This document shows positions 53,395 to 63,367 of a stretch of DNA of 64,000 nt, piece by piece. Numbering within the stretch: position 1 is the stretch's first letter; each line of letters begins with the position of its first letter. The notes under the pieces were generated by a model. It was not told the origin of the DNA and made no database searches. It saw nothing but the letters and a program-made list of their open reading frames with translations. Made by a program: the position numbers and the translations under genes. Source of the stretch: Gluconobacter frateurii (GTDB lineage Bacteria > Pseudomonadota > Alphaproteobacteria > Acetobacterales > Acetobacteraceae). The stretch covers positions 806,001 through 870,000 of the forward strand of contig NZ_BEWN01000001.1 in the NCBI RefSeq assembly GCF_002723955.1, read 5' to 3'.

Positions 53395-54921
53395 ATGGCG
53401 GCATATACCATCTGGATTGATATGGAGGATATCTTCCAGTACGCGGCACACAATCGCAGACCGAGCGGTATACAGCGCCAGGTATATGAAATTCTTCAGG
53501 TCTTGCAGGGATGTATTTCTCGCCCGGAAGATGTTCGTATTGGATATGTTCGCAAGGGGGCTGATGGCGATCCTGCCTGTATTGTTTCCGCTCAAGATGT
53601 CGAAAATCTTTTTGCATCGCTGGCAGACGACGAAATAGCATCCGTTTCGGGCCTTTCGCGAAAAACCCCGTCTTCTAAACAGGCGCGCAGAAAAAACTTT
53701 TCTTTACAGTCTGTAAACGCGAAAGCGGTGGCGTTCAGGCAATTTAATTCCCTACGTCACGCTTTGATCAGGAAGTTCGAGCAGATGCCCGAGCCTGTGG
53801 GGCGACCGTTACTGCGGGCAGGAACGCTCCAGATGCGTGTCCTGCGGATGATACGGGATTTGAGAAACCAGTCGGCTGTCAGGCACTCTGCATCTGGGGA
53901 AAATGTGCCCGTTCGGATACCTCAGTCAGGCAGAGGATCTTCGGCTCCGCTGCCGCGCCCTCACGGAATGAAGCCGGATGATATTTTTCTTGTTATGGGG
54001 GCTGCATGGGCAGATGCAGCTTTTGGTGAGCGCCTTCGTGCGGTGCGCAAGAGCTATGGTATGAAACCGGTACTGCTGATTTACGATCTTATTCCGCTGA
54101 CATGTCCGGAGTGGTTCCCACCTCAGGTGGTATCAACGTTTTCTGCATGGCTGGAGAACGTTATTCCGCAATGCAGTGATATCATGGTGATCAGCCATGC
54201 AACAAAGAAAGATGTTCAAGACTTTCTCGTCCAACGCAGCCTGCATCTGAATCAGGCGCCATGGGTTGTTCCCATGGGTGGGGGTTTTGGGGATATGAGC
54301 GTTGCAACCAGCGGTCCCGATGCCCCCGGACTGCCTCCTGCCAAAAGTTACGTCTTGTTTGTCTCCACGCTTGAGGCCCGTAAAAACCATATTCTGATGT
54401 TTCAGGTCTGGGCGCGGTTGCTTCGCGAGAAGGCTTATACGGATGTGCCAACACTGGTCTTCGCGGGCCGTCCGGCGTCCATGGTGGAAGACCTGATGCA
54501 GCAGATGGAAAATACGGACTATCTGGATGGAAAAGTTCGTCTGATACGCGAGCCAAGCGACGAAGAACTGCGATGCCTTTACAAAAACTGTCTCTTTACA
54601 GTGTTCCCTTCGCTCTACGAGGGCTGGGGCTTACCGGTGACGGAAAGTCTTTTGTTCGGCCGACCCTGTGTGGCGTCCAACGTGACATCCATTCCTGAGG
54701 CGGGTGGCGATTTTGCGCGTTATTTCGATCCGTATGACTTCGAGACTGTATATGACACCATTTGCCGGACAATCGAGGATCGTGAGGGTTTGAAAGCCTG
54801 GGAAGATCAGATCCGTAAGAATTTTCGGCCCACACCATGGTCCGACACTGCCAAGGCTATTCTGCAATCCTGCGAGGTGGCTCACCAGTCGTCCCAGCCG
54901 ACGTTGCGGAGGGCCGGCTGA
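53395..54921 (+). CDS. GT4 family glycosyltransferase, first of a tandem pair
   Basis: A 508-residue GT-B protein with a long N-terminal region starting YTIWIDMEDIFQYAAHNRRP, which is shared in form with the next gene. The C-terminal GT4 domain (residues about 315-490) has VLFVSTLEARKNHILMFQ and the intact donor motif YEGWGLPVTESLLFGRPCVA (E-x7-E). Related proteins occur in polysaccharide loci. GGGAGA precedes the ATG. The next gene overlaps as TGATG. Confidence 0.87.
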   Translation: MAAYTIWIDMEDIFQYAAHNRRPSGIQRQVYEILQVLQGCISRPEDVRIGYVRKGADGDPACIVSAQDVENLFASLADDEIASVSGLSRKTPSSKQARRKNFSLQSVNAKAVAFRQFNSLRHALIRKFEQMPEPVGRPLLRAGTLQMRVLRMIRDLRNQSAVRHSASGENVPVRIPQSGRGSSAPLPRPHGMKPDDIFLVMGAAWADAAFGERLRAVRKSYGMKPVLLIYDLIPLTCPEWFPPQVVSTFSAWLENVIPQCSDIMVISHATKKDVQDFLVQRSLHLNQAPWVVPMGGGFGDMSVATSGPDAPGLPPAKSYVLFVSTLEARKNHILMFQVWARLLREKAYTDVPTLVFAGRPASMVEDLMQQMENTDYLDGKVRLIREPSDEELRCLYKNCLFTVFPSLYEGWGLPVTESLLFGRPCVASNVTSIPEAGGDFARYFDPYDFETVYDTICRTIEDREGLKAWEDQIRKNFRPTPWSDTAKAILQSCEVAHQSSQPTLRRAG

Positions 54922-56333
54922 TGAGCAGGATCTGGATTGATATCGACGTACTGTTTTCCCGTTCATCAGTAGAAATTTGTCCGCCGAGCGTTCTGCGCGT
55001 TGTGCTGGAGATCTGCCAGGCCCTGCAGGTGAGCGCGTCAACTCAGGTTGGTTTTGTACGCCGGAAAGGTGGCCCGCAAAACTGGGTGTGCGTGGACTGG
55101 TCGGACGTGCAGGATCTGCCTGCTGTGACCCGTTACCGGGCTGGTGCTCTTCATCTGACCGGGCGACAGGTTAGCACAACTAAGCCTTCGAAAATCTCGG
55201 AAGGTGCGTCCTTTACGCAGACCAACGGTGTAGCCGATGTTCTGAAAACACAGCTTCAGGTTCTTCGGGCCGGGTCAGGATGGTTTGGAGCGGCCGCACG
55301 ATACAGCCTGCAGCGATGGCAGGATAATCGTGCCCGTCGGACAGCTTTATCAAAAACGGCTCATGTTCCAGTCAGACGGCACCGCGCATCCGTTCTCAGC
55401 GGCTCCTCACTCAGGGAGGTGGTACGTCCGGGAGATCTCTTTCTTGCTCTTGGGTCCACATGGGAGCGAGAGGACTATCCCCAGACGGTACGTTGGCTTC
55501 GGGACGTGCTGCGTGTTCGTTTCGGTCTCTTTGTTCATGATTTGCTGCCTGTTTACCGTCAGGAGTGGTTTTTAAAGAATAAGACCTCTCGGTATAAAAC
55601 ATGGCATCAGACAATTCTGCCATTGGTGGATCAGGTTTTTGTCGATGGGGTCGACGCCGCATCCGAGGTGACCACATATCTGGCGCAGATCAGTCGTCCG
55701 CTTTTGCAGCCAATCGTGACTGTTCCTTTGGGAACTGCACCTACCTCGACTGATGCTCATCTGCCCGTGCAGGAAAGAGGGGAAATTGGAGTTGAAGGGG
55801 AGTATGTTCTCTGTGTGGCCACGCTTGAACCCCGCAAGAACCACGAATTGCTACTGCGGGTATGGCGTCGTCTGCTTCAGGTCATGCCTGCTACAACTAT
55901 TCCAAAGCTGATTTTGGTGGGGGAGGTTGGATGGCTGGTGAGTGATCTCATGCAGCAGCTTGAAAACTCGGACTGGCTGAACGGGTATGTGCAGCTCGTC
56001 AGTGCGCCATCCGATGCGCAGTTGGAACATCTCTATCGCAACTGCCTTTTCACCGTGGCTCCATCTCTTGCTGGAGGCGTCAGCCTGCCCGTCCTGGAGA
56101 GCCTCCATTATGGTAAGCCCTGTCTGGCCTCGCATGCGCTGGCAGGAAACGTGAGCGATCAGGGGTTAGTGAAACATTTTGATCCGTTGAACCTGCATGA
56201 CGCATTGCGTGTTATCCGGAATGCTATTGAAGATCGCCATAATTTGAAGCAGTGGGCAAAAGAGATTGAGAACCGCTTCAAGCCCGTTTCATGGCGTCAG
56301 TCTGTGGAAACCATTCTCCGTCACACAGTTTGA
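54921..56333 (+). CDS. GT4-like glycosyltransferase, second of a tandem pair, altered donor motif
   Basis: A 470-residue paralogue of the preceding protein (SRIWIDIDVLFSRSSVEICP at the start; VLCVATLEPRKNHELLLRVW in the GT4 domain). Its donor motif reads SLAGGVSLPVLESLHYGKPC, so the first Glu of E-x7-E is Gly while the second remains. This may lower or abolish catalysis and suggests a regulatory or partner role in a heteromer. ATG 54921 overlaps the upstream stop (TGATG), so I reject the frame from 54837. Confidence 0.82.
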   Translation: MSRIWIDIDVLFSRSSVEICPPSVLRVVLEICQALQVSASTQVGFVRRKGGPQNWVCVDWSDVQDLPAVTRYRAGALHLTGRQVSTTKPSKISEGASFTQTNGVADVLKTQLQVLRAGSGWFGAAARYSLQRWQDNRARRTALSKTAHVPVRRHRASVLSGSSLREVVRPGDLFLALGSTWEREDYPQTVRWLRDVLRVRFGLFVHDLLPVYRQEWFLKNKTSRYKTWHQTILPLVDQVFVDGVDAASEVTTYLAQISRPLLQPIVTVPLGTAPTSTDAHLPVQERGEIGVEGEYVLCVATLEPRKNHELLLRVWRRLLQVMPATTIPKLILVGEVGWLVSDLMQQLENSDWLNGYVQLVSAPSDAQLEHLYRNCLFTVAPSLAGGVSLPVLESLHYGKPCLASHALAGNVSDQGLVKHFDPLNLHDALRVIRNAIEDRHNLKQWAKEIENRFKPVSWRQSVETILRHTV

Positions 56334-56353
56334 AAGCGAGGTCTTTTCCAGCG

Positions 56354-58996
56354 TCACAGTGTTTTGCGCAGGGAAAGGCCAACCGTACGGCCTATCGGAT
56401 CCATGAAAGCGGGTTGATAGCCAGCAGGTGTAACGCCCATACCATTATGCACGTGGATACGCGTGTTCGAGATATTATCCAGCGACAGCATGATGCGAAA
56501 GTTTTTCGCCCAGTTCCGGTTCTGCCAATGTGGCATATCTCCCAGTGTCACGAAGACAGAGACATCGAGTGTTGCGAGACTGCTGAAATACAGGCTCCCC
56601 GCCGAGGTGCTTCCGAGCGTCGTCGTGCCGGACTGCCATTTTCCATCCAGCCGCACGCCAAAGCCATTCCTGTAAGCGCCTGCCTGCAGTTCAACTTCGT
56701 GTTTCGGTTTTCCACCCAGCCCTCCAATGGTGCCGCCATTCAGCAGATCAATGGCAGGCAAGCCGGAGCGTAGCCTGACGGTATCATTGAGGCGCCAGAC
56801 CTGCGTCAAAACAACGTAGTACCGCCCTTGAGTGCCACTACCGGCATGTCTTTTATGATCCGACGCCGCATGGTCGTCTCCAAAGGGGCGCGAAAGCGAG
56901 AAGGTAGTATTCCACTCGGTCCGTTTCTCGTTCTCGGCATTCACAGGACGCAGGTCTACTGTTTCGAGGACGCCGGTTGCGTTGCGCTGGTAGTTATCGG
57001 GAAACGCCTCCTGGAGAGCTGCCGTGGCGGTCGGGAGTGAAAGAGCGGGATGATGTGTGTTGTCATGCACATAATTGAGGTGCAGGCGCGATCCGTTCAG
57101 AAAAGGCGGGGAGAGAATGGCGCCCAAACTGAGTTCATGACGATCCGCGGAGCGCAGATTGCGGTTGCCACCGGAAATGGTTGTGACCTGCACGGACTCA
57201 CCGCGTACATAATCATAGGTCGTGACGTTTGGTGTCTCGATGGTGGGAGCGACGAGAGATGAGGCTGCTGGAGCCTCTGTTTGTTGTAGAGCTGAGAAGG
57301 GAAGCTGAATCCAGCTTGTCGGGGACCACGTGACACCGCCGCCAAGAGTGCCGAGTGTCCCAAAATGGGAGACCTGACTCACTGCGCCATTTACGTTGGC
57401 ATCAAGTTTTCCCATAAACGACAGGACGTGCTGCTTGCTATTGGCGATCGGAAGGTCCCCGTTGATCCGCAGGGTCCCTATATCCCGGCTGATCGAAGAA
57501 CGGGACGTGACCCCGCTGATGGACGATGCTGCGTTCTGTTTGCTGAGTGTTCCAGTTGCGGCGATGCTTGTTGAAGCATCTCCCGCGGGGAGAGAAAATA
57601 CCGGCCCTGACAGCAGGCCGCTGATCTGACCCTGATTGCTGGTCGTGCGACCATGATTGACCAGTCTACTGTTGAGCCATGACGATGAAATGGTGGACCA
57701 TGGATCGAAAGACAGGTCTCCGGTGTCCAGAGCCGTTTGGGCCGTTGTCAGGGAGAGGCCAGTCTGGCTCTGTGTCACTGTTCGGGCGTAGTCGTAGCTG
57801 CCTTTTCCATTCCATTTCCAGCTTCCGAGATCGCCGTTGAAATTCAGACCTACATGGCCTGTCTCGGTGTGACCCGTTTGCTGGAGAGGGCGGATGTTGC
57901 TGAAACCTCGGTAAAGTAGAACATCCTGAGAGAAGGGCGAATAGGGATTTCCGGCTGGTATCGTGACTATGCCCCGCGCTGGGCCTTGAAGACTGATCTG
58001 ATCCTGATGGTCAAAGCTCAGGTTGATGGAACTTGTGACGTTTTCGGTCAGATGGTCGGCGTAGACCCCGTTCAGGGAGAGCTCATGTTTGCGCGGTTGC
58101 AGGGTATAAGCAGAAGCATTTGTGCTGCTGGTCAGTGAATTTGCGGATTGCAGAATATCGGTGAGGGTAGCGGCCTGCCCATAGGGAAGTGAGGGGCTAC
58201 CCGCTGTCGTAACGGTCTGACCAGCAAGGTCGTCGAGTGCGGGATCAAGGCTGCTGCCATCAGCCGTGGCAAGGTTTCCCTGAGTGGAATAAAGCGAACT
58301 GGCTGCGGGAGGAGCAACACCCCGTTGACTGTCTCGCAGCCACGCACTTGCCGTATAGCGCGCGCTGAGATTGATGCGCCGGTCGTCATGCAGTTTGGTG
58401 AAGCTGAGTGCGAGGGCACCATTTTCGCCGCCACCATCCGTCGAGGTCTCACCATATGCGCGGGCGCGAACGGCGCGAAACTGCTTGACCGTGATGATGT
58501 TTACGACGCGCTGGTCTGCTGCGTAGCCGTAGCGTAGAGCTTCTTCTTCCGTAAAGATTTCTACGCGGGATATGGCTTCGAATGGCAGGTCATTAACTTC
58601 TTGGAGACCGGAAATTCGTTTGCCGTTCAACAAGACAACCGGAGCATTTCCTGTGGCGCCCCGGCCTGAGCGTGTCTCCGGGGAGATGGTGGTGAGTAGG
58701 TCAGTAACAGTATCAACCCCGTAAGAACGGATTTCGTCTGCTCCGATCCGCATGAGCGGCTTAGGCGCGCCAATGACCGTTCCCTCAGATTTGTGACCCG
58801 TTACAACAATCCGCTCAGTCGTGGAGGGGGTTTCTGTCTGCGCGCTGCTTGCAGGGGGTGGTGTAAATGAAGCGGTGTCAGCCTGTGCCAAGGCAGTGCC
58901 GCAGGAAAGGGCGGCTCCGAGACCGTAATATGAAAGTGTCCGTATGACGAACCGAGACGACGTGGCGGCAAGATGGCCATGAGTGAGGCTATTCAT
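56354..58996 (-). CDS. TonB-dependent receptor
   Basis: An 880-residue outer-membrane receptor. It has a signal peptide (GLGAALSCGTALAQA), a TonB box-like ERIVVTGH, a plug domain (VTDLLTTISPETRSGRGATGNAPVVLLNGKRISG, described in parts) and a large beta barrel. The sequence resembles the proteobacterial receptors with catecholate- or sugar-like plugs, but the ligand is unknown. No adjacent transporter or anti-sigma gene gives a clue. The barrel ends GRTVGLSLRKTL. It is convergent with the GT4 pair, 20 nt apart. Confidence 0.9.
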   Translation of the reverse strand: MNSLTHGHLAATSSRFVIRTLSYYGLGAALSCGTALAQADTASFTPPPASSAQTETPSTTERIVVTGHKSEGTVIGAPKPLMRIGADEIRSYGVDTVTDLLTTISPETRSGRGATGNAPVVLLNGKRISGLQEVNDLPFEAISRVEIFTEEEALRYGYAADQRVVNIITVKQFRAVRARAYGETSTDGGGENGALALSFTKLHDDRRINLSARYTASAWLRDSQRGVAPPAASSLYSTQGNLATADGSSLDPALDDLAGQTVTTAGSPSLPYGQAATLTDILQSANSLTSSTNASAYTLQPRKHELSLNGVYADHLTENVTSSINLSFDHQDQISLQGPARGIVTIPAGNPYSPFSQDVLLYRGFSNIRPLQQTGHTETGHVGLNFNGDLGSWKWNGKGSYDYARTVTQSQTGLSLTTAQTALDTGDLSFDPWSTISSSWLNSRLVNHGRTTSNQGQISGLLSGPVFSLPAGDASTSIAATGTLSKQNAASSISGVTSRSSISRDIGTLRINGDLPIANSKQHVLSFMGKLDANVNGAVSQVSHFGTLGTLGGGVTWSPTSWIQLPFSALQQTEAPAASSLVAPTIETPNVTTYDYVRGESVQVTTISGGNRNLRSADRHELSLGAILSPPFLNGSRLHLNYVHDNTHHPALSLPTATAALQEAFPDNYQRNATGVLETVDLRPVNAENEKRTEWNTTFSLSRPFGDDHAASDHKRHAGSGTQGRYYVVLTQVWRLNDTVRLRSGLPAIDLLNGGTIGGLGGKPKHEVELQAGAYRNGFGVRLDGKWQSGTTTLGSTSAGSLYFSSLATLDVSVFVTLGDMPHWQNRNWAKNFRIMLSLDNISNTRIHVHNGMGVTPAGYQPAFMDPIGRTVGLSLRKTL

Positions 58997-59149
58997 TGTC
59001 GACCCGCTGATCTCCGCGAAAATAGCCTTTGGTCCTGCTGAGAGAAAAGTCAGGCCAAGCTTCGTATTCCGAAAGGCGTATTGAAACAGGCCTGTTCTGA
59101 CGGATACGTTCTGTTTTGTCGAGCAACACGGCAGCAGAAAATAGTCTCC

Positions 59150-59725
59150 TCAGAAGGAGATTTTTTCTGCGTTCCGTAAGGTTTCCTGATCGATCACATC
59201 TCTTATGGCGCGGGTAAGCGTAGAGTGGTCCGTGTAACGGCGCCCATAGGTCAGGTTGAACTGGTGATCAAAATCCGGGGGATTAACGCCCGTATTGTGT
59301 TGCCAGATGGTCTCGATCTTGTCGAAAGCCTTGGCCATTCTGGCTTCAGGGGTAGACGCGTTTTCGTACTCATCCCAGAGCTCAAGGAATTCGGTCCTCA
59401 GATCGTCAGGCAGGGGAGCCATGACCGTCAGAAGATCTTCGCGCTCCTGTTTGGATTTATTGAGCGACGCTTCAATCGAGATTGCCGGAACATCTCCATG
59501 AATGGCTTCGCCAAGGTCATGCAGGATGCAGATTTTTAGCAGCCGCAGCAGGTCAATGCCTTCAAGATAGTCTGCAAAGGTGATGACCAGCAGACAAAGG
59601 CCCCATGTATGCTCTGCTGTGCTTTCCGGTTGGCCATCCTGCGTAAATGATCGTCGGAGCACGTCTTTTAATTTCGAGGCTTCACGAAGGAAATCGAGAC
59701 GTCTTTCAATCTCGGTGATGGTCAT
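59150..59725 (-). CDS. HD-domain hydrolase (YfbR/HDDC2-like)
   Basis: A 191-residue protein with the HD metal motif spread over ESTAEHTWGLCLL (His), CILHDLGEAIHGD (His-Asp) and a later Asp (FDKIETIWQHN). The subgroup resembles YfbR/HDDC2, 5'-deoxynucleotidases acting on nucleoside monophosphates. The N-terminal LDFLREASKLKDVLRRSF is typical of that group. Confidence 0.87.
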   Translation of the reverse strand: MTITEIERRLDFLREASKLKDVLRRSFTQDGQPESTAEHTWGLCLLVITFADYLEGIDLLRLLKICILHDLGEAIHGDVPAISIEASLNKSKQEREDLLTVMAPLPDDLRTEFLELWDEYENASTPEARMAKAFDKIETIWQHNTGVNPPDFDHQFNLTYGRRYTDHSTLTRAIRDVIDQETLRNAEKISF

Positions 59726-59807
59726 TCAGTCAGTTCCGGTCGTTGGACAGCATGCTTCGAAGAGCCGGTCGTCAAAAAATCATGGGAGATCGACGTGCTT
59801 TCTCGCG

Positions 59808-59933
59808 TTACATGACCAGCGCATACAGGATGAGATAGCCGATGAGGACCAGTGTCGCCAGAATGCCCAGAAGAACCGGAAAACCAATTCCATTCTGGAG
59901 GGATTTAAAAGCTTTGACGAGGAACTGGGCCAT
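59808..59933 (-). CDS. Small single-helix membrane protein (41 aa)
   Basis: A 41-residue reading frame from ATG 59933 to TAA at 59808. CGGAG lies 7 nt before the start. Residues about 17-40 form one hydrophobic helix (FPVLLGILATLVLIGYLILY) after a short basic, amphipathic N terminus (AQFLVKAFKSLQNGIG). The coding potential rests on the ribosome binding site and clean membrane topology. Function is unknown; small helper subunits of respiratory complexes look similar. It lies 82 nt upstream of the HD gene on the same strand. Confidence 0.6.
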   Translation of the reverse strand: MAQFLVKAFKSLQNGIGFPVLLGILATLVLIGYLILYALVM

Positions 59934-60148
59934 GGCGCACTCCGGGTAACAGTGCACAGGTGACGTCTTGGGCACTTGGCCGAACTATAGGACAAATCAT
60001 CTGAAAAGATAACGTCTCTTTCAGAAAAGGCCGACTGGTATAATGGCCTCCGCGGGCATAGGACGCTTATTCGGTATGAAAATTTTGCCTGAATGAGGCC
60101 ATATTGCCGGAATAGCGTTCTCTGAATTCTGAAAAAAGGAAATGTGTG

Positions 60149-60298
60149 ATGAAGCGTTTTGCGACACTGTTTCTAGGGTTTGGTCTGATGCTGCCACTGA
60201 TGGCTTGTTACGGTCCTCACGGACATGACTGGCATCATCACCATGATCGTCGTGGTGGCCCGTATATGGGCGGCGGCGGTGGGTACAGCCATCGCTAA
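60149..60298 (+). CDS. Small His/Gly-rich lipoprotein (49 aa)
   Basis: A 49-residue frame starting ATG 60149 with AAGGA 8 nt upstream. The N terminus MKRFATLFLGFGLMLPLMAC is a lipoprotein signal with lipobox Cys at 20. The mature part is rich in His and Gly (HGHDWHHHHDRRGGPYMGGG) and could bind metal. Similar tiny His-rich lipoproteins are common in proteobacteria and usually unstudied. It precedes cysG by about 126 nt. Confidence 0.7.
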   Translation: MKRFATLFLGFGLMLPLMACYGPHGHDWHHHHDRRGGPYMGGGGGYSHR

Positions 60299-60424
60299 AG
60301 GCGATTTTTTCATCTGAAGAGTATGGTCTCTCTGTCCATGGGCGTGTGACCGGCTTTGCCTGTCAGGAACTGGCGTGTAGTGAGTAGGAAGGTGTTCCTT
60401 TCCGGAACTGTTTTCTGAAAGCGT

Positions 60425-61834
60425 ATGGATACAGAGATGCCCGCATCCGGGGTTGAGACAGGCTGGTTTCCCATTTCCCTTCGTCTGGAAGGTGCACGTG
60501 TTCTGGTTGTTGGCGGCGGCGAGGTTGCCGTCAACAAGGGGCGACTTCTGCTCGATCATGGTGCAAGGATCGAGATTGTTGCTGAGGCCTTGAACGGTAT
60601 TGTTCAGGAATGGGTGGATGAAGGCCTAGCGCGACATGTTGGCGGTCGGGTCGATGACGCGATGCTCAGGCAGGTCATGCCGGGCTGTCGTCTTGTCTAT
60701 GCTGCGACGGATGACAGGGCCGTTAACCGGGTGGTTGCCACGCTCGCAGACAGCCTGAACATTCCCGTCTGTGCGGTTGACGACCCGGAGCCTTCAACGT
60801 TCATAACGCCTGCCCAGGTGCGGCGGGGAGTGGTTCGGGTGGCTATTTCTACGGCCGGGGGAGCGCCTGTTCTGGCTCGTCGTCTGCGGGAGCAGATTGA
60901 GAGCTGGATGCCAGAAGGTACAGGGCGGCTCGCAGCCTACATGCAGTCCCGGCGGCCGCGTGTCTCAGAAAAATATCCTGCGGTTCAGGATCGCAAAAGA
61001 ATCTGGGAAGACTTTCTGGATGGCGCGGGCGCTGAAGCGGCGCTTTCCGGCGATGAGGTTCGGGCAGATCGGACCCTTGATCAACTTCTGACAGAGCAGA
61101 AAAAGGCCGGAGAAGTCTGGCTCGTGGGCGGTGGCCCCGGTGATCCGGATCTTCTTACGCTTAAGGCGCTGCATTTCATGCAGAATGCTGATGTCGTACT
61201 ATATGACAATCTTCTGCCCAAGGTTCTTCTGGAGCGTGTGCGCCGGGATGCTGAACTGATCTTCGTTGGAAAACAGCGTGACCGTCATGCCATGCCGCAA
61301 TCCGCGATCAATGCCGAGATGGTGCGGCATGCGAAAGCGGGCCAGCGCGTTCTACGCCTCAAAGGTGGAGATCCATTCATTTTCGGGCGTGGCGGGGAGG
61401 AAATCGAGTCTCTTGTTGAGGCAGGCGTTTCTTTTCGTGTCGTGCCGGGAATTACCGCCGCAAGCGGGTGCGCATCTTATGCCGGGATACCGCTGACCCA
61501 CAGAGACTGTGCGCAGGCCTGTCTTTTCGTGACGGGACATGCGCGTGCGGATGGCGTTCTGGATCTGCCATGGGATGATATGGCTGACCGACGCCAGACA
61601 GTTGTAATCTACATGGGAATATCGACGCTGCCCGAGCTTATGGCAGGGCTCATGAAAAATGGTCTTCCGCAGGACTGGCCAGTTGCGATTGTGGAGCGTG
61701 GAACTCAGCCAGCTCAGCGTGTTCTGACAGGAACGCTGGCTACAATCGCTGAAGAGGCTGCTGCGGCCAAAGTCTCATCGCCGGCGCTGGTCATTGTTGG
61801 CGAAGTCGTCAACCATCGTGTGATTTCGCCATAA
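60425..61834 (+). CDS. cysG: Siroheme synthase CysG (trifunctional)
   Basis: A 469-residue fusion. The N-terminal precorrin-2 dehydrogenase/ferrochelatase part (about 12-210) has the NAD loop VLVVGGGEVAVNKGRLLLDHGA. The C-terminal uroporphyrinogen III methyltransferase part (about 220-469) has VWLVGGGPGDPDLLTLKA, VLRLKGGDPFIFGRGGEE and the P-G-I-T-A-A-S-G-C-A-S-Y-A-G-I-P-L-T-H-R-D motif. It makes siroheme for sulphite or nitrite reductase. ATG 60437 (MPASGVETG) is an alternative start. Confidence 0.95.
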   Translation: MDTEMPASGVETGWFPISLRLEGARVLVVGGGEVAVNKGRLLLDHGARIEIVAEALNGIVQEWVDEGLARHVGGRVDDAMLRQVMPGCRLVYAATDDRAVNRVVATLADSLNIPVCAVDDPEPSTFITPAQVRRGVVRVAISTAGGAPVLARRLREQIESWMPEGTGRLAAYMQSRRPRVSEKYPAVQDRKRIWEDFLDGAGAEAALSGDEVRADRTLDQLLTEQKKAGEVWLVGGGPGDPDLLTLKALHFMQNADVVLYDNLLPKVLLERVRRDAELIFVGKQRDRHAMPQSAINAEMVRHAKAGQRVLRLKGGDPFIFGRGGEEIESLVEAGVSFRVVPGITAASGCASYAGIPLTHRDCAQACLFVTGHARADGVLDLPWDDMADRRQTVVIYMGISTLPELMAGLMKNGLPQDWPVAIVERGTQPAQRVLTGTLATIAEEAAAAKVSSPALVIVGEVVNHRVISP

Positions 61835-61902
61835 GAGCTAATTTAAACGGTGTTCCTTTGTAGAAAATGTAGGAGGTAACGCCTGATCCGGAGAAGTATT
61901 CC

Positions 61903-62841
61903 ATGACGTCACTGACGGCTATCATCTCGGAAATCGCAGATGAAATGCGGGCCGAAACGGACCGAGGACAGGTGGCAAACTATATCCCGCCCCTGGCCTC
62001 TGTTGATCTAGGGCGGTTTGGGATGGCGATTATTGACGCGGAAGGCGCCAGCCATACTGTTGGTGATGCCGAAGAGCCATTTTCCGTTCAGAGTGTTTCC
62101 AAGGTTTTTGGCCTGACTCTTGCCCTGAATGCCGTAGATGCAGGCTTGTGGAGCCGTGTGCGCCAGGAACCGTCTGGCAGTGCTTTCAATTCCATTATCC
62201 AGCTTGAAAATGAGAATGGAATTCCCAGAAATCCGTTCATCAACGCGGGTGCTATTGTGGTCTCGGATATTCTGGTTTCGCATTATGGCTTGGAGGGTGC
62301 TCAGAATGAGCTCCTGGGTCTTCTACGTCCGTTGAGCGCTGATCCGGATACCATTCTGATTGATCGTGAGGTTGCCACTCAGGAAGAAGAAACGGGGTTC
62401 CGCAACAAGGCCCTCGCGAATTACATGCGAACCTTCGGGAATATTCACAATGCCGTCGATGAGACGCTTGCATTTTATTTTCATCAGTGCGCTCTGACCA
62501 TGAGTTGCCTTCAACTCGCGGAAGTCGGAACTTACCTGATGACCGGCGGGATTAACCCCCGCACGGGAGAGCGGGTTATTTCAACCCGGAATGCACAAAC
62601 GGTTCTCGCTCTCATGATGATGTGCGGTCATTATGATGGTTCAGGGTCTTTCGCCATTCGCGTGGGGCTTCCTGGAAAGTCTGGTGTTGGCGGTGGTATT
62701 CTTGCGGTTACGCCGGGAGTAGCGTCTGTGGCAGTCTGGTCACCTGGCCTGAACACGCAAGGCAATTCCCTGCTTGGAACCCGTGCGCTCGAGCGGCTTG
62801 TCCAGCACACAGGCTGGAATGTCTTTCGCGCCAGTCGATGA
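61903..62841 (+). CDS. glsA: Glutaminase (glutaminase A family)
   Basis: A 312-residue Ser-dependent glutaminase with the beta-lactamase-like fold. The catalytic Ser-x-x-Lys is in [25 protein letters not shown], the Tyr region [11 protein letters not shown] and [18 protein letters not shown] are conserved. It hydrolyses glutamine to glutamate and ammonia. CCGGAGAAG lies 6 nt before ATG 61903. Confidence 0.95.
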   Translation: MTSLTAIISEIADEMRAETDRGQVANYIPPLASVDLGRFGMAIIDAEGASHTVGDAEEPFSVQSVSKVFGLTLALNAVDAGLWSRVRQEPSGSAFNSIIQLENENGIPRNPFINAGAIVVSDILVSHYGLEGAQNELLGLLRPLSADPDTILIDREVATQEEETGFRNKALANYMRTFGNIHNAVDETLAFYFHQCALTMSCLQLAEVGTYLMTGGINPRTGERVISTRNAQTVLALMMMCGHYDGSGSFAIRVGLPGKSGVGGGILAVTPGVASVAVWSPGLNTQGNSLLGTRALERLVQHTGWNVFRASR

Positions 62842-63367
62842 GAAGAAATAGCAATACATTATTAAATTAATACAATAATTATATTCCGCTATAAATTGAA
62901 TATTTTCCCATATTTGGTATTCTGGAGCGAATACCTATGAAATGGCATTGCGGAGAGCTGCATATGTCCTTTCCTTTCACTAAGCGTATTCTCGTTCCTG
63001 TTTTTGTATTGCCAGGGCTGACGTGTGTTGCTGCCGGTGCGGAAGTTCCTGACTGATGCCATTCATGCGACAGGTGAGACCTGTATGTTCTCCACAGACA
63101 TGCATTTCGCCATAAATGTCTTGGATTACGCCGGGCATTCGCCGCATGGCTTGGCTGAATAACGCATTTTGGCCATGCGGTGTGACTTGAATCTGGCCGT
63201 GGGCGATGCCGTGAGATACTGCGCCCAGCTTGGGGAAAGCGCTCACGGCTTTGGTCCAGGGTGACCTATAACAGCTACTTTCTCTTAGGTGTGTGGCGCT
63301 TTTCCATTTTTGAATATTGAGATGCAATCGCCACGAAAATAAAGAATCCGTCAGATAAGGGCCGGTC
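62842..63367. other. Intergenic region with AT-rich start and gene remnants
   Basis: About 526 nt. The first 95 nt are very AT-rich (TTATTAAATTAATAC-type). A short signal-peptide frame lies at 62964-63056. The remainder (63057-63367) has partial frames on both strands, including a minus-strand frame running to 63387 with no recognisable family, and looks like decayed coding DNA. Confidence 0.5.
62964..63056 (+). pseudogene. Signal-peptide stub of an exported protein
   Basis: ATG 62964 has GGAGAG 6 nt upstream and encodes 30 residues that form a complete signal peptide (FTKRILVPVFVLPGLTCVAA then GAEVPD) before a stop. No continuation with recognisable homology is seen in the other frames. It is best explained as the 5' end of a truncated exported-protein gene; a functional micropeptide is less likely. 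Confidence 0.45.
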
